Shown here in pieces: positions 51,175 to 62,174 of a stretch of DNA of 64,000 nucleotides (within the stretch, counting starts at the first letter, position 1; each line of letters begins with the position of its first letter). The notes beneath the pieces are model-generated. The model was not told the DNA's origin and searched no databases. It was given only the letters and a program-made list of their open reading frames with translations. The stretch is from an uncultured delta proteobacterium (lineage in GTDB: Bacteria > Desulfobacterota > Desulfobulbia > Desulfobulbales > Desulfurivibrionaceae): contig CAIPYE010000010.1 in the NCBI GenBank assembly GCA_903869265.1, positions 105,563 through 169,562 of the forward strand, written 5' to 3'. The position numbers and the translations under genes were made by a program.

Positions 51175-51543
51175 CTACTTTTTACTTTTAATCGCTGACC
51201 GCCTCGGACCTTTTCTCGTCCTGGCATTGGTCTTGGTGCGCTGTCCACGACAAGGCAACCCTTTACGGTGACGGATTCCACGGTAACATCCCGCATCAGT
51301 CAACCGTTTAACATCCATGGCCACTTCCCTCCGACGATCGCCCTCGACAACAAACTCATCATCCATGATTTTTCTGATGTTGGTGACATCATTTTCAGAC
51401 AAATCATCGCTGTTCGTTGTGTATGGCAAACCAACCGAATCCAGAATCTTACGGGCAGAAGTTCTACCTATCCCGTGGATGTAGGTCAAAGCAATAACCA
51501 TGTGCTTATTTCTTGGTAAATCAACACCAGCTAAACGTGCCAA
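51175..51543 (-). CDS. rpsM: 30S ribosomal protein S13
   Basis: A 122-residue head protein contacting the P-site t[23 protein letters not shown] opens the family, followed by [15 protein letters not shown] and the basic tail [20 protein letters not shown]. It lies 37 bases from the rpmJ stop. Confidence 0.98.
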   Translation of the reverse strand: MARLAGVDLPRNKHMVIALTYIHGIGRTSARKILDSVGLPYTTNSDDLSENDVTNIRKIMDDEFVVEGDRRREVAMDVKRLTDAGCYRGIRHRKGLPCRGQRTKTNARTRKGPRRSAIKSKK

Positions 51544-51580
51544 GGCATGCCTCCCTTGTTAGTCAAAATAAATTAAAAAA

Positions 51581-51694
51581 TTATCCTTGCCGCTGTTTAT
51601 GCTTCTTTATCTTACATGAAACACGTAAGACGCCTTTCCGTTTGAACACCCGGCAGTCACTACAAATTTTTTTCACAGAAGATCTTACTTTCAT
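51581..51694 (-). CDS. rpmJ: 50S ribosomal protein L36
   Basis: A 37-codon gene: [20 protein letters not shown] and a tail rich in Lys and Gln. The zinc ligands are present (Cys11, Cys14, Cys27, His33), so this is the zinc-binding C+ form. It lies 34 bases after infA and is easily missed because of its small size. Confidence 0.96.
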   Translation of the reverse strand: MKVRSSVKKICSDCRVFKRKGVLRVSCKIKKHKQRQG

Positions 51695-51728
51695 TACGCA
51701 ACCCTTTTGTTATGCGGCAAAGAATGTT

Positions 51729-51953
51729 CTACTTCTTCTTTGCCCTGAATGTCACTCTTCCCCGTGTGAGATCATAAGGAGACAACTCAACAGTGACACG
51801 ATCTCCCGGGAGAATCTTAATAAAATGCATCCTCATCTTTCCGGAAATATGGGCTAATATCCTGTGACCATTATCGAGCTCAACCCGGAACATTGCATTG
51901 GGGAGAGGCTCAACAATGGTCCCTTCAACCTGAATAGCTTCTTCTTTGGTCAT
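51729..51953 (-). CDS. infA: Translation initiation factor IF-1
   Basis: A 74-residue OB-fold protein that occupies the A site at initiation. The ATG at 51953 gives [20 protein letters not shown], then [20 protein letters not shown] and [19 protein letters not shown]. Upstream in-frame codons are not conserved. It follows map on the same strand. Confidence 0.97.
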   Translation of the reverse strand: MTKEEAIQVEGTIVEPLPNAMFRVELDNGHRILAHISGKMRMHFIKILPGDRVTVELSPYDLTRGRVTFRAKKK

Positions 51954-52085
51954 AAACCCCTTATTTCCTACAATGCTCTCCTCTCCACCCAAATTTAAAG
52001 ATGTGATATTCTGGCAGACGGAAAGCAGAGGATATTACCTTATTTATTTTTTTTCGCCTTCTTTTTTTTCACAAAGACAAAAAAT

Positions 52086-52850
52086 CTATGCAGACAACTC
52101 GCTCAAAATTATGGGCACATCGTCTGTTACGGCAATAGAATGCTCGAAATGCGCCGAAATCTTCCTGTCCCTTGTCACAACCGTCCACCCATCCCGCAAC
52201 ACATCAACCGCATGTGTGCCAATATTTACCATGGGTTCAATGGCAAGAACCATACCCGGCATAAGCTTGGGTGTTCGTTCCGACCGGACATAATTTGGTA
52301 TTTCCGGAGCCTCATGGAGTTGACTCCCAATGCCATGGCCCACAAACTGACGGACAACGGAAAAACCATGCTTTTCCACATGTTCCTGCACGGCTTGTGA
52401 GATATCGTTTATTCTCTTTCCGGGGATAGCCTGGGCAATTCCTTTATAAAGAGCTGCTCGCGTCACCTCAAGCAAGGAAAGCCTCTCTGGAGCAACCTTC
52501 CCCACAGGAATGCTCACAGCGGCATCCCCGTAATACCCTTTATATTTCACGCCAAAATCTATGCTGACTATGTCGCCATCCCTGACAATGACCTTCTTGG
52601 ATGGAATCCCATGCACAACCTGTTCATTGATGGAAACACACAAACTGCCTGGAAAGCCGCGATATCCTTTAAAGGCCGGCTCGGCACCACAATCCCGGCA
52701 ATATTTTTCTGCCAGCGTATCCAGAAAAAACGTTGTACAACCCACCTCAATTTTCTCGGTGAGCAAAGCCAAGGTCCTGGCAACGATTTGATTCGCCTCG
52801 CGCAATAACTCAATTTCTCGAGGCGACTTCAGAATAATTGCCATGCTCAT
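52086..52850 (-). CDS. map: Methionine aminopeptidase, type I
   Basis: Removes the N-terminal methionine. The 254-residue pita-bread fold shows YRGFPGSLCVSINEQVVHGI, the metal-ligand phrases VSIDFGVKYKGYYGDAAVS, VGHGIGSQLHEAPEIPN, VLAIEPMVNIG and HFEHSIAVTDD. It lies between secY and infA; adk, often found here in other bacteria, is absent. The ribosome-binding site is weak; ATG at 52844 is an alternative. Confidence 0.97.
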   Translation of the reverse strand: MSMAIILKSPREIELLREANQIVARTLALLTEKIEVGCTTFFLDTLAEKYCRDCGAEPAFKGYRGFPGSLCVSINEQVVHGIPSKKVIVRDGDIVSIDFGVKYKGYYGDAAVSIPVGKVAPERLSLLEVTRAALYKGIAQAIPGKRINDISQAVQEHVEKHGFSVVRQFVGHGIGSQLHEAPEIPNYVRSERTPKLMPGMVLAIEPMVNIGTHAVDVLRDGWTVVTRDRKISAHFEHSIAVTDDVPIILSELSA

Positions 52851-52866
52851 GTCACGTTAAACGCTA

Positions 52867-54177
52867 TCAACGTCCCTTGAAACCGCCTGATGACTTCATA
52901 AAACCATCATAGTTACGCATAACCGTGTGGGACTCAATCTGGGCTATTGTGTCAATCGCCACCCCGACAACAATCAGCAGGGCTGTGCCGCCAAAATAAA
53001 AAGGCACATGCAGCTTATTGATCAAAATAGTCGGCAGCACACAGATAACGCTGATATAAAAAGCACCGATTACCGTAATCCGCACCACAATTTTATCAAT
53101 AAAATCGGAGGTCTTCTTCCCCGGCCTGATCCCAGGAACAAACCCGCCATGTTTTTTCAAGTTTTCCGCAATGTCAACCGGGTTAAACGTAACAGCCGTA
53201 TAGAAAAAACAGAAAAACACAATAAAAGCGATAAAAAGCAAAGTATGAGGAATACTCCCCCAACTAAGGGCTGCGCTCATCTTCTGCACCCAATCAACTT
53301 TAATAAATTGCCCTATGGTGGCAGGAAACATCATGATTGAAGAGGCAAAAATGGGGGGAATAACCCCGGACATATTGATTTTTAGGGGAAGATGTGATTG
53401 CTGTCCGCCGTACATCTGACGACCGACCATCCGTTTCGCATATTGGATGGGGATACGCCGCTGAGCCGTTTCAAAAAATATAACAAACGCTATTACCGCA
53501 GCAATCATGGCCAACAAAACAGGCAACATGATATAGGCGATCTCCCCTGCGCTGGCCATCTTAAAGGTGTTTACAAGGGCAGCGGGCATTCTCGCCACAA
53601 TCCCCGCAAAAATTATCAGGGAGATTCCATTGCCAATGCCCCGCTCGGTCATCTGCTCCCCGAGCCACATAATGAAAGCGGTGCCGGAAGTCAGAGTCAA
53701 CATGGTCATCAACCGGAAATGCCAACCAGCGGCAATAACAACCATCTCACCGGTTCCAGGCGCACTCATACTTTCAAGGCCAATACTGATGAACAATCCC
53801 TGAATCAAGCTTAAAACGACCGTGGCGTAACGGGTGTACTGGGTAATTTTGCGGCGACCGGCTTCACCCTCTTTCGAGAGGGTCTCAAGCTGGGGCACGA
53901 CCACGGTCAACAGTTGAAAGATGATCGAGGCGCTGATGTATGGCATTATGCCCAGGGCGAAGATGGAAAATTTCTCCAAAGCGCCGCCTGAAAACATGTT
54001 GAACATGTCAAAAAGGGAGCCAGCGCTTTTTTGAAAAAATTGATTCAGCGCCTCGCCGTTGATACCTGGCGTGGGAATCTGCACACCTGCTCTGTAAACG
54101 GCAAGCATTATCACCGTGAATAAAATCCGGCGCCGCAGTTCCGGGATATTTGCCGCATTCTGAACCCCAGCGCGCAT
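52867..54177 (-). CDS. secY: Preprotein translocase subunit SecY
   Basis: The ten-helix protein-conducting channel of the inner membrane, 436 residues. Signatures: VYRAGVQIPTPGINGEAL near the N terminus, FALGIMPYISASIIFQLLT, GEQMTERGIGNGISLIIF and PGIRPGKKTSDFIDKI. It lies four bases from rplO and is followed by map. Confidence 0.98.
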   Translation of the reverse strand: MRAGVQNAANIPELRRRILFTVIMLAVYRAGVQIPTPGINGEALNQFFQKSAGSLFDMFNMFSGGALEKFSIFALGIMPYISASIIFQLLTVVVPQLETLSKEGEAGRRKITQYTRYATVVLSLIQGLFISIGLESMSAPGTGEMVVIAAGWHFRLMTMLTLTSGTAFIMWLGEQMTERGIGNGISLIIFAGIVARMPAALVNTFKMASAGEIAYIMLPVLLAMIAAVIAFVIFFETAQRRIPIQYAKRMVGRQMYGGQQSHLPLKINMSGVIPPIFASSIMMFPATIGQFIKVDWVQKMSAALSWGSIPHTLLFIAFIVFFCFFYTAVTFNPVDIAENLKKHGGFVPGIRPGKKTSDFIDKIVVRITVIGAFYISVICVLPTILINKLHVPFYFGGTALLIVVGVAIDTIAQIESHTVMRNYDGFMKSSGGFKGR

Positions 54178-54181
54178 CTAT

Positions 54182-54622
54182 TTATTCCTCAACCTTGCCA
54201 CCAACAGCTTCTATCTTCTGCCGCGCAGAATCACTCACCTTGTCGACAACAACGGTTATTGCATTCGTCAACTCGCCATTTCCAAGAATTTTCACAAGTT
54301 TGTCATTCTTGGAAACAAGTCCCGCGGCAATCAAGGCCTGCCTGTCAACCCTGGTATCAGCCGCAAACCGATCGAGTTCCTGGACATTAATAATGGTGTA
54401 AACTTTCTTGAAGATATTATTGAAGCCGCGCTTTGGCAACCGCCGCTGGAGAGGCATTTGTCCGCCTTCAAACCCCAACTTGATGCCGCCACCGGAACGA
54501 GCCTTATGTCCCTTGTGGCCACGGGTTGCTGTTTTACCATGACCAGAACCAAGGCCACGACCTATTCTCTTTCTCGGCTTTCTCGAACCTGGCTGCGGCG
54601 ACAAATTACCTAATGTCAACAT
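54182..54622 (-). CDS. rplO: 50S ribosomal protein L15
   Basis: A 146-residue protein: MLTLGNLSPQPGSRKPRKRI, GLGSGHGKTATRGHKGHKAR, and LGFEGGQMPLQRRLPKRGF are family signatures. It lies three bases from rpmD and four from secY. Confidence 0.98.
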   Translation of the reverse strand: MLTLGNLSPQPGSRKPRKRIGRGLGSGHGKTATRGHKGHKARSGGGIKLGFEGGQMPLQRRLPKRGFNNIFKKVYTIINVQELDRFAADTRVDRQALIAAGLVSKNDKLVKILGNGELTNAITVVVDKVSDSARQKIEAVGGKVEE

Positions 54623-54625
54623 AAA

Positions 54626-54805
54626 TTAATCCTCCACCTCAACCAGATGTTCGACTTTTTTAATCATCCCCCGAATTTCAGGAGTGTCCTGCCGAATAAC
54701 CGTTTTATTGATCTTTGTCAGCCCCAGGCCGATCAACGTCGCATGTATTTTTTCAGTGCTCCCGATCTTGCTTTTCTTCAGGGTCACTTTGAGCTGATTT
54801 GCCAT
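54626..54805 (-). CDS. rpmD: 50S ribosomal protein L30
   Basis: A 59-residue protein starting [15 protein letters not shown]; a start four codons earlier (54817) is also possible and has a slightly better upstream sequence (GAAGAG). The [16 protein letters not shown] end is typical. Confidence 0.95.
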   Translation of the reverse strand: MANQLKVTLKKSKIGSTEKIHATLIGLGLTKINKTVIRQDTPEIRGMIKKVEHLVEVED

Positions 54806-54916
54806 ATAAATACCCATTTACTCTTCATTAAGGTCATGCTGTTTTCAGCACACAATTGAAAACCTGGATCAATCCCCTACAGATACTCGCATTACATAAT
54901 CAGGGGGACTAACTGT

Positions 54917-55423
54917 TCAGGCGGAAATTTCTTCGACGGATTTTCCACGACTCAGCGCGATCTGCTGCGGAGTACGCAGTCTCCGCAAACCGTCCAGGGT
55001 CGCTTTGACCAGATTATGCGGGTTATGAGAGCCGATACACTTGGTCAGAATATTATGAACACCTACCGCTTCGAGTACGGCGCGGACAGCACCGCCGGCA
55101 ATAACACCAGTTCCTTCCACCGCAGGTTTCAACATTACATTTCCGGCGCCGAATTTCCCAAAAACTTCGTGCGGGATACTCATGTCGGTTATGGAAACAC
55201 TTTTCATATCCTTACGTGCCTGCTCAACCCCTTTCCTGATTGCCTCCGGAACCTGGTTGGCTTTGCCAAGACCGCAACCGACTTTTCCTTTTCCATCACC
55301 AACAACAACAATGGCGCTGAAGCTGAAACGACGTCCACCCTTGACCACTTTCGCAGTCCTGTTGATATGAACGATCTTTTCAATAAATTCATCGCCACTT
55401 GTGTTCTTATTAAAATCTGCCAA
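54917..55423 (-). CDS. rpsE: 30S ribosomal protein S5
   Basis: A 168-residue accuracy-related protein with [40 protein letters not shown] and [19 protein letters not shown], covering the double-stranded RNA-binding motif and the S5 C-terminal domain. Confidence 0.98.
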   Translation of the reverse strand: MADFNKNTSGDEFIEKIVHINRTAKVVKGGRRFSFSAIVVVGDGKGKVGCGLGKANQVPEAIRKGVEQARKDMKSVSITDMSIPHEVFGKFGAGNVMLKPAVEGTGVIAGGAVRAVLEAVGVHNILTKCIGSHNPHNLVKATLDGLRRLRTPQQIALSRGKSVEEISA

Positions 55424-55484
55424 GGTTCACCCCCAAATTGCTTTGGATTTTTTTTTCAGGATAATTTTTTTTTCACACAGCCAA

Positions 55485-55850
55485 TTAGAAATCAAGACCG
55501 CCTTCACGAGCTCCATCCGACAAAGCCTTGACCCGGCCATGATAGAGATAGCCACCCCGGTCGAAAACCACCTTTGCAATACCTTTGCCTTTGGCAAGTT
55601 CAGCGATCTTCAACCCGACCTGACGCGCCTTCTCGGCTTTCCCCTTGATATCAGCGGCAATCATCCCTTTATCCACAGTGGACATAGCAACCAGGGTGTT
55701 TCCGGCAACATCGTCTATAATCTGGCAATAGATATGTTTTGCGCTTTTAAAAACCCGCAGCCGAGGTCTTTCCGGAGTCCCGGCTATATTCTTCCTGATC
55801 CGTTTAACCCGCTTTTCACGAGCAATCTCTTTCGGATTTGTCTTACCCAT
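55485..55850 (-). CDS. rplR: 50S ribosomal protein L18
   Basis: A 121-residue 5S rRNA-binding protein: [40 protein letters not shown] and [20 protein letters not shown]. It lies between rplF and rpsE in the standard order. Confidence 0.98.
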   Translation of the reverse strand: MGKTNPKEIAREKRVKRIRKNIAGTPERPRLRVFKSAKHIYCQIIDDVAGNTLVAMSTVDKGMIAADIKGKAEKARQVGLKIAELAKGKGIAKVVFDRGGYLYHGRVKALSDGAREGGLDF

Positions 55851-55907
55851 TGTTTTGCCTTATAAATATTTATCTCTTGCAAGCCGCGTAAAAATTACGC
55901 GTATCCT

Positions 55908-56450
55908 CTACTTCTTAGAAGCAGATTTACCAGCTTTCCGGGCTATGTATTCATCCATGTAGCGAATCCCTTTCCCCTTATAGGGCTCGGGAGGACGCAC
56001 AGCACGGATTTTGGCGGCAGTTTCACCAAGCAACTCTTTATCAATGCAATCCAAGGTAACATTATTTGCTTTGTCGACCTCAGCTGTAACCCCTTTCGGA
56101 AGGTCAAACGCCACCGGATTTGAATAACCAACGCTCAGGCTCAAAACAGATCCTTTAACTTCGGCCCGATAACCAACCCCTTCTATAGACAGTTTTTTCT
56201 GAAAGCCTTTGTCCACACCAATAATCATATTGCTGACTAAGGTCCGGGTAAGGCCAGAAAAAGCTCTGGTCCTTTTACTGTTGTCCTTCCGAACAACGAT
56301 CAGGGTGTCACCTTCTGCCTGTAGACCGATCTCCGGGCGGATATTCCGCTCCAGCGTACCTTTGGGCCCGGCGACTTTAACGTACGATCCATTTATATCA
56401 AGCTTAATCCCTTTAGGTACAGGGATGGGTTGATTGCCAATCCTCGACAT
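55908..56450 (-). CDS. rplF: 50S ribosomal protein L6
   Basis: A 180-residue protein with two L6 repeats: MSRIGNQPIPVPKGIKLDI, VKVAGPKGTLERNIRPEIGL, and the C-terminal signature RPPEPYKGKGIRYMDEYI. Confidence 0.98.
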   Translation of the reverse strand: MSRIGNQPIPVPKGIKLDINGSYVKVAGPKGTLERNIRPEIGLQAEGDTLIVVRKDNSKRTRAFSGLTRTLVSNMIIGVDKGFQKKLSIEGVGYRAEVKGSVLSLSVGYSNPVAFDLPKGVTAEVDKANNVTLDCIDKELLGETAAKIRAVRPPEPYKGKGIRYMDEYIARKAGKSASKK

Positions 56451-56504
56451 GACGACTCTCCGCTCGTTACAAAATACTCAATAGTTAGCAATTACAAATT
56501 CGAT

Positions 56505-56903
56505 CTACCAAACTTCACAGAGAAGCTCTCCACCAATTTTCATGGCCCGTGCTTCTTTATCCGTAAAAATTCCTTTGGAAGTCGAGATAATCGCGATACC
56601 AAGGCCACTCATTACCTTGGGGATCTGGTCATGCTTCACATAAATGCGGCGACCAGGCTTACTGACACGTTTCAGGTTGGTGATAATCCGCTCATTGTTC
56701 TGGTCATATTTCATTTCAATACGCAAAACACCTTGCGTGTCCGTATCCAGGATCTGAAAGTCATTGATGAAGCCTTCCTTTTTCAGGATAGCTGCAACAC
56801 CGGTTTTCACTTTCGAAAACGGCATTTCAACAGTCTCGAACTTGACCATACCGGCATTTCTTATCCTGGTCAGCATATCAGCCAGGGGGTCAGTCATGCA
56901 CAT
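56505..56903 (-). CDS. rpsH: 30S ribosomal protein S8
   Basis: A 132-residue protein, also the translational repressor of the spc operon in E. coli. [16 protein letters not shown] and [20 protein letters not shown] are signatures. GGGAG is eight bases from the ATG at 56903; ATG at 56897 is an alternative. Confidence 0.98.
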   Translation of the reverse strand: MCMTDPLADMLTRIRNAGMVKFETVEMPFSKVKTGVAAILKKEGFINDFQILDTDTQGVLRIEMKYDQNNERIITNLKRVSKPGRRIYVKHDQIPKVMSGLGIAIISTSKGIFTDKEARAMKIGGELLCEVW

Positions 56904-56974
56904 AGTGCTTGCTCCCTATGATGTTTTTTAAAACAACCAATTTAACATATCTACAGCGATAACAATCAACGCTG

Positions 56975-57160
56975 TTACCAACTTGATTTGGTAACGCCGG
57001 TAATTTCACCACGATTAGCCAAGGAACGGAAACAGATACGGCATACGCCAAATTTCCGATAAACGGCTTTCGACCTACCACACAACCCGCAACGGTTATA
57101 AGCCCGTACTGCAAACTTCGGCGTCCGCTTGCACTTTGCTATCAAAGACTTTTTAGCCAA
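56975..57160 (-). CDS. rpsN: 30S ribosomal protein S14, type Z (zinc-binding)
   Basis: A short 61-residue S14 with two CxxC pairs (CGLCG and CRICF), so it is the zinc-dependent form, not the 100-residue zinc-free form. [18 protein letters not shown] and [20 protein letters not shown] match the family. Confidence 0.98.
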   Translation of the reverse strand: MAKKSLIAKCKRTPKFAVRAYNRCGLCGRSKAVYRKFGVCRICFRSLANRGEITGVTKSSW

Positions 57161-57181
57161 CTTCTTCCTCCTTACCCTGTG

Positions 57182-57721
57182 CTATTTCCTGAAGGGCATT
57201 CCCATTACTTTCAAAAGAAACCGACCTTCATCATCTGACTCGGCGGTCGTAGTAATCGCAATATTGAGTCCCTTGATCTTGTCGATTTTGTCATAGTCAA
57301 TTTCAGGGAAAATAATATGCTCCTTGATACCCATAGCATAATTCCCACGCCCATCAAACGCCTTCATGGACAACCCGCGGAAATCCCGGACTCGCGGCAA
57401 GGCAATGTGGACCAATTTGGCAAAAAAATCATACATCCGGTCGCCACGAAGTGTTACCCGGCAGCCAATGGGCACTCCGGCACGCAACTTGAACCCGGCG
57501 ATTGATTTCTTCGCCTTGGTAACGACGGCCTTCTGCCCAGCGATCAAGGTCAGCTCCTGAACCGCACTGTCAATAATCTTTGGGTTCTGCACAGCCTCAC
57601 CCAAACCCATATTCAGCACGATCTTGGTGATTTTCGGCACCTGCATGATGTTCTGGTAGCCAAATTCCTGCATAAGCTGCGGGACACACTCGCCCTGATA
57701 TATCTCTTTTACCCCAGCCAT
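57182..57721 (-). CDS. rplE: 50S ribosomal protein L5
   Basis: A 179-residue 5S rRNA-binding protein. The ATG at 57721 has GGAGG at good spacing; the ATG at 57733 overlaps that site. Signatures: [40 protein letters not shown], and [20 protein letters not shown]. Confidence 0.98.
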   Translation of the reverse strand: MAGVKEIYQGECVPQLMQEFGYQNIMQVPKITKIVLNMGLGEAVQNPKIIDSAVQELTLIAGQKAVVTKAKKSIAGFKLRAGVPIGCRVTLRGDRMYDFFAKLVHIALPRVRDFRGLSMKAFDGRGNYAMGIKEHIIFPEIDYDKIDKIKGLNIAITTTAESDDEGRFLLKVMGMPFRK

Positions 57722-57752
57722 TCTTGCCTCCAAAAAAAAAAATCAGAACCTA

Positions 57753-58085
57753 TTAGGCTTTCGCCTCTACAGATTCAGCACATTTCTTACAAATGCGAAC
57801 CTTAGATCCATCTTCCAGTATTTTTTTGCCTACGCGTGAAGTCTTTGAACATTTCGGACAAATCACCATCAAGTTAGAAGCATCAAGAGCCGCCTCCTTC
57901 TCAATGATCCCGCCCTGCTGATTCATTTGACTGGGCTTCGTGTGCCGCTTTATCATATTGATCTTTTCAACGATGGCTTTACCATCGGTGGCGTTAACCT
58001 TGATGACCTTGCCGACCCGACCTTTGTCCTTGCCAGCGATCACCTCAACCTGATCATTAATCTTCAGATGTGTTTTTGCTCTCAT
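57753..58085 (-). CDS. rplX: 50S ribosomal protein L24
   Basis: A 110-residue assembly-initiator protein with the KOW motif ([20 protein letters not shown]). The C terminus carries two CxxC pairs (CPKC and CKKC), so a zinc ribbon follows the KOW domain. Confidence 0.97.
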   Translation of the reverse strand: MRAKTHLKINDQVEVIAGKDKGRVGKVIKVNATDGKAIVEKINMIKRHTKPSQMNQQGGIIEKEAALDASNLMVICPKCSKTSRVGKKILEDGSKVRICKKCAESVEAKA

Positions 58086-58162
58086 GCCTTCAGCCTCTCA
58101 ACCGCCCACTAGTACCGACGGTGGAACTCTTTGAATATCCAGCTCTTCGTTTCAACCGCAAG

Positions 58163-58531
58163 TTACAGAACTTCGGGGGCCAACGAAATAATTTTCATAT
58201 ACCCCTTCGGACGCAACTCCCTCGCAACAGGCCCAAAAATGCGGCTGCCAATCGGTTCCCCTGAATTTGCCAGCAATACTGCTGAATTATCATCAAACCG
58301 AACAATCGTATCATCCGTGCGACGAATCTCCTTAACGGTCCTTACCACGACTGCCCTGAGAACATCGCCCTTCTTAACTTTCGCGTTCGGGATCGCCTCT
58401 TTGACTGTGACAACAATGACATCACCCACAGAGGCATACCGACGTCTGGTTCCACCCAAGACTCTTATGCAAAGAACTTTCTTGGCTCCTGAATTATCTG
58501 CTACATTAAGTACGGTTTCTGTTTGTATCAT
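58163..58531 (-). CDS. rplN: 50S ribosomal protein L14
   Basis: A 122-residue subunit-interface protein: [60 protein letters not shown]. Standard length and order. Confidence 0.98.
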   Translation of the reverse strand: MIQTETVLNVADNSGAKKVLCIRVLGGTRRRYASVGDVIVVTVKEAIPNAKVKKGDVLRAVVVRTVKEIRRTDDTIVRFDDNSAVLLANSGEPIGSRIFGPVARELRPKGYMKIISLAPEVL

Positions 58532-58605
58532 CTCTTCACCAACCGCAGAAAACTTTACAAGTACCCAAACAAGCCGCCTGGGACTTAGTTATCAAAAACC
58601 GCAAA

Positions 58606-58866
58606 TTATACGGCCTTCTCGATGACTTCCATAATCCGCCACCGTTTATTCTTGCTCAGCGGACGGCACTCTTCAATCAGAACCCTGTCGCCAACGCTGC
58701 AGCTGTTTTCCGGATCATGGACCATGCATTTAGCATGCTGACGCATGAACTTCCCGTACAGTTTGTGGGGAACAAGGCGCTCGGTCTGCACAATAGCACT
58801 CTTGTCCATCTTGGTGCTGACAACAAAACCAACCCTTGTCTTCTTATTCGATTTTTCATCAACCAT
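58606..58866 (-). CDS. rpsQ: 30S ribosomal protein S17
   Basis: An 86-residue OB-fold protein: RVGFVVSTKMDKSAIVQTER, KLYGKFMRQHAKCMVHDPEN, and GDRVLIEECRPLSKNKRWRI. Confidence 0.98.
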   Translation of the reverse strand: MVDEKSNKKTRVGFVVSTKMDKSAIVQTERLVPHKLYGKFMRQHAKCMVHDPENSCSVGDRVLIEECRPLSKNKRWRIMEVIEKAV

Positions 58867-58944
58867 GAATGTATCCTACCAAATAGCGTTATCAATTGAC
58901 GCAAGCACTAAAAACCACAAGTACTCTTAGCCAGAAACCACTTG

Positions 58945-59133
58945 TTACGCAGTATGCGCGGTAAGAGCGGTTTGCATCCGGGCAATCTCTTTACGCAACT
59001 GCCGCAGTTTTGCCGTATTTTCCAAGGGGCGGATGCCGTGTTGGAATTTCAATTTAAAATGCTCTTCCGACAATTCCCTCACCTTGACAACAAGCGCTTC
59101 TTGCCCAAGCTCACGTATATCCTTCATCTTCAT
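58945..59133 (-). CDS. rpmC: 50S ribosomal protein L29
   Basis: A 62-residue helical hairpin protein near the tunnel exit. [20 protein letters not shown] and [17 protein letters not shown] match the family. The ATG overlaps the rplP stop (ATGA). Confidence 0.97.
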   Translation of the reverse strand: MKMKDIRELGQEALVVKVRELSEEHFKLKFQHGIRPLENTAKLRQLRKEIARMQTALTAHTA

Positions 59134-59546
59134 AAAGTCGTCCCCACATAAATCACTTTCGTCGGGAAAGGCAATTTGTTGGCGGCCAACCGCAACGCCT
59201 CTCGGGCCAAATCGTCATCAACCCCGGCCAACTCGTACAGTATGCGCCCCGGCTTTACCTGGGCAACCCAATACTCGGGATTTCCCTTGCCTTTTCCCAT
59301 TCTGGTTTCCGCAGGCTTCTTGGTTATTGGCTTATCCGGAAAAACACGAATCCACAGCTGCCCGGTTCTTTTGATCTTTCTATTAATTGCAATACGAGCC
59401 GCCTCAATCTGCTGGGCGGTCATCTTCCCACAGCCAACAGCCTTAAGTGCATATTCACCGAAAGAGAATCCAGACCCGCGATACGCTGCGCCAGTCAAGC
59501 GGCCCTTAAACATCTTTCTATGTTTTACTTTTTTTGGACTTAACAT
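59130..59546 (-). CDS. rplP: 50S ribosomal protein L16
   Basis: A 138-residue protein of the A-site region: [39 protein letters not shown], and [20 protein letters not shown]. Coupled to rpmC. Confidence 0.98.
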   Translation of the reverse strand: MLSPKKVKHRKMFKGRLTGAAYRGSGFSFGEYALKAVGCGKMTAQQIEAARIAINRKIKRTGQLWIRVFPDKPITKKPAETRMGKGKGNPEYWVAQVKPGRILYELAGVDDDLAREALRLAANKLPFPTKVIYVGTTL

Positions 59547-59600
59547 CTGTATATCCTATCTGTGACTGACTTTTTTAAAGCCGTTTTCCTCGGCAACGAG

Positions 59601-60248
59601 TTATTCGGCAATCTGGTCGGCAGCACTCAGAACTTCACCTTTGAAGATCCAAACCTTGACGCCGATTTTGCCATAGGTAGTATTCGCCTCAGCAATACCA
59701 TAATCTATATCAGCACGAAGAGTATGCAGGGGAACACGACCCTCACGCACCCATTCCTGGCGAGCAATTTCCGCCCCGCCCAGCCGGCCTGAACATGAAA
59801 TTTTAACACCTTTGGCACCGAACTTCAAGGCCATATTTACTGACTTCTTCATGGCACGACGGAAGGCAACACGTCTTTCAAGTTGCAAGGCAATATTTTC
59901 AGCAACCAACTGCGCATCAGCCTCAGGGCGTCGAACCTCCTGAATATCAAGCACACACTCTTTGCCCGTCAACTTATCAATTTCAGCCTTTAGAACTTCA
60001 ATTTCTGTCCCTTTTTTGCCAATAACAATACCCGGTCTGGCAGTATGGAGCTTAATCCGGAGCTTATCGCCGGTTCTGGCTATCTGAATTTTAGAAATGC
60101 CCGCATGAAAAAGCCGTTTTTTGAGAAACTTCCTAAGGCTCTGATCCTCAAGAAACTTTTTGGCATAATCCTTGTCGGCGTACCAGATAGAGTCCCAGGT
60201 ACGTATAATATTCAGTCGTAAACCTATCGGATTAACTTTCTGGCCCAA
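59601..60248 (-). CDS. rpsC: 30S ribosomal protein S3
   Basis: A 215-residue protein with the KH domain: [39 protein letters not shown], and [20 protein letters not shown]. It lies 69 bases from the rplV stop. Confidence 0.98.
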   Translation of the reverse strand: MGQKVNPIGLRLNIIRTWDSIWYADKDYAKKFLEDQSLRKFLKKRLFHAGISKIQIARTGDKLRIKLHTARPGIVIGKKGTEIEVLKAEIDKLTGKECVLDIQEVRRPEADAQLVAENIALQLERRVAFRRAMKKSVNMALKFGAKGVKISCSGRLGGAEIARQEWVREGRVPLHTLRADIDYGIAEANTTYGKIGVKVWIFKGEVLSAADQIAE

Positions 60249-60317
60249 AACCTTCCTCCATTCTCATTGATATGCAACTCAAAGTACAAACGAATACCTT
60301 CTTGATTCTGTATTCAA

Positions 60318-60650
60318 TTATTGCTCATCCAAAACAACAGTTATATGGCTCGTTCTCTTCAAAATCCTATTCGCACGCCCTTGAGCACGCGGCATGATTC
60401 TCTTCAACATGGGTCCGCCGTCTATAAAAATAGACTTCACATACAGGGTATCAACATCGATACTCTCATTCTGACTGGCGTTGGCCACCGCTGATTCGAT
60501 TACCTTTTTCAGCAGCCGTGCACCTTTTTTAGGCAAAAAACGCAGGGCGTTGATTGCGTAATCGACACTCTTACCGCGCACCAAATCGGCAACCAATCTG
60601 GCTTTCTGCGGCGAAATCCTTATATAACGAGCAAGCGCTTTTGCTTCCAT
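60318..60650 (-). CDS. rplV: 50S ribosomal protein L22
   Basis: A 110-residue exit-tunnel protein: [20 protein letters not shown] and the tunnel loop region [20 protein letters not shown], with the conserved [10 protein letters not shown] end. Confidence 0.98.
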   Translation of the reverse strand: MEAKALARYIRISPQKARLVADLVRGKSVDYAINALRFLPKKGARLLKKVIESAVANASQNESIDVDTLYVKSIFIDGGPMLKRIMPRAQGRANRILKRTSHITVVLDEQ

Positions 60651-60700
60651 CGAATGAACTCCTTATCTTTACCTGACAACCGTGTCCGGCTTAGCAGCTT

Positions 60701-60976
60701 TTATTTCTTTTTCTTCCTGTCCGCTGCGTGACCATGGTAGGTGCGGGTGGGAGAAAACTCACCGAGCTTATGCCCTACCATATTTTCGGTCACGAAAACC
60801 GGGATGAACTTTTTGCCATTGTGCACGGCAAAGGTGAGCCCAACCATGTCCGGGATTACATCAGAACGACGGGACCAAGTCTGGATAACCTTTCTGGAGC
60901 CCTCGTCTTTGGCCTTCATGACCTTTGACATCAAATGGTCATCTACAAATGGACCTTTTTTAACTGAACGTCCCAC
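60701..60976 (-). CDS. rpsS: 30S ribosomal protein S19
   Basis: A 91-residue head protein: [39 protein letters not shown], and [19 protein letters not shown]. Confidence 0.98.
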   Translation of the reverse strand: MGRSVKKGPFVDDHLMSKVMKAKDEGSRKVIQTWSRRSDVIPDMVGLTFAVHNGKKFIPVFVTENMVGHKLGEFSPTRTYHGHAADRKKKK

Positions 60977-60991
60977 TTGTATACCCCCTAA

Positions 60992-61813
60992 TTATGATCT
61001 TTTCTTAACAATAAATTTGTCGGATGACTTCTTGCCACGTGTTTTATAGCCCTTGGTGGGAACACCCCACGGGGTACAAGGATGACGACCACCGGAGCTT
61101 TTACCCTCACCACCACCCATTGGATGATCAACCGGGTTCATGGCAACACCACGAACCTCGGGGCGTTTCCCTTTCCAGCGACTGCGGCCAGCCTTTCCAA
61201 GCTTCTGGCTTTCATGTTCCTTATTTCCAACCTGACCAATACAGGCCCGACATTTCCGGTGAAACTTGCGCACCTCGCCAGAGGGTAATTTTACCGTAAC
61301 ATACTCACCCTCCTTGGCCATAAGCTGTGCGGAAACACCAGCGCTTCTCACAAGCTGCGCGCCCTTGCCGATTTTCATCTCAAGATTGTGTATAATGCTG
61401 CCCAAAGGCATATTCCCCATGGGTAAACAGTTCCCTGGCTTGATATCAACCGTCTCACCCGCAATAACTGTATCACCAATCTTGATGCCCAACGGCGAAA
61501 GGATATAACATTTTTCACCATCGACATAGTTCAGCAGAGCCAAATTAGCCGAACGATTCGGATCGTATTCAATAGCCGCAACTTTTGCCGGAATATCCAT
61601 TTTTTCACGCTTGAAATCGATCAAGCGATATTTCCGCTTATGACCTCCACCAATATGCCTGGATGTAATGCGGCCATTGTTATTCCGCCCCCCGGTCTTA
61701 CTCAGAGGCCGAATCAATGATTTCTGCGGCTTATCCTTTGACAACTCGGGATTGACAACTGTAACCAGTGATCTTCTGCCCGGTGATGTAGGTTTATAGG
61801 TCTTTAATGCCAT
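60992..61813 (-). CDS. rplB: 50S ribosomal protein L2
   Basis: A 273-residue protein needed for subunit joining and peptidyl transfer: [39 protein letters not shown], and the C-terminal [20 protein letters not shown] with its catalytically implicated His. Confidence 0.99.
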   Translation of the reverse strand: MALKTYKPTSPGRRSLVTVVNPELSKDKPQKSLIRPLSKTGGRNNNGRITSRHIGGGHKRKYRLIDFKREKMDIPAKVAAIEYDPNRSANLALLNYVDGEKCYILSPLGIKIGDTVIAGETVDIKPGNCLPMGNMPLGSIIHNLEMKIGKGAQLVRSAGVSAQLMAKEGEYVTVKLPSGEVRKFHRKCRACIGQVGNKEHESQKLGKAGRSRWKGKRPEVRGVAMNPVDHPMGGGEGKSSGGRHPCTPWGVPTKGYKTRGKKSSDKFIVKKRS

Positions 61814-61883
61814 TTCAAACCCCGATAATATTTAAATTACGTATTCGTAACAAAAAATTACAACTCTTGCCGACAAGACTTCC

Positions 61884-62174
61884 CTAAATCTTCTCAAGGA
61901 AATCAATCTTATTCCCTTCTTCAAGAGTAACAATGGCCTTCTTCCAGTCAGACTGCTGTCCGAAGCTCTTGCCCACACGTTTTTTCTTGCCATGCATATT
62001 TGCAGTTCGCACCTTGGCGACCTTGACGCTGAACAATTTTTCAACAGCATCCTTGATCTCAATTTTATTGGCACGGGGATCAACCTTAACAACAACCTGA
62101 TTGTTAGTTTCCTGCAATCCAAGAGCCTTTTCGGTCAGACACGGCTTCTTAATAATGCTGAACATATCTTTCAT
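61884..62174 (-). CDS. rplW: 50S ribosomal protein L23
   Basis: A 96-residue tunnel-exit protein that docks SRP and trigger factor. The ATG at 62174 overlaps the rplD stop (ATGA); upstream residues in the open frame are not conserved. [19 protein letters not shown] and ANKIEIKDAVEKLFSVKVAK match. Confidence 0.97.
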   Translation of the reverse strand: MKDMFSIIKKPCLTEKALGLQETNNQVVVKVDPRANKIEIKDAVEKLFSVKVAKVRTANMHGKKKRVGKSFGQQSDWKKAIVTLEEGNKIDFLEKI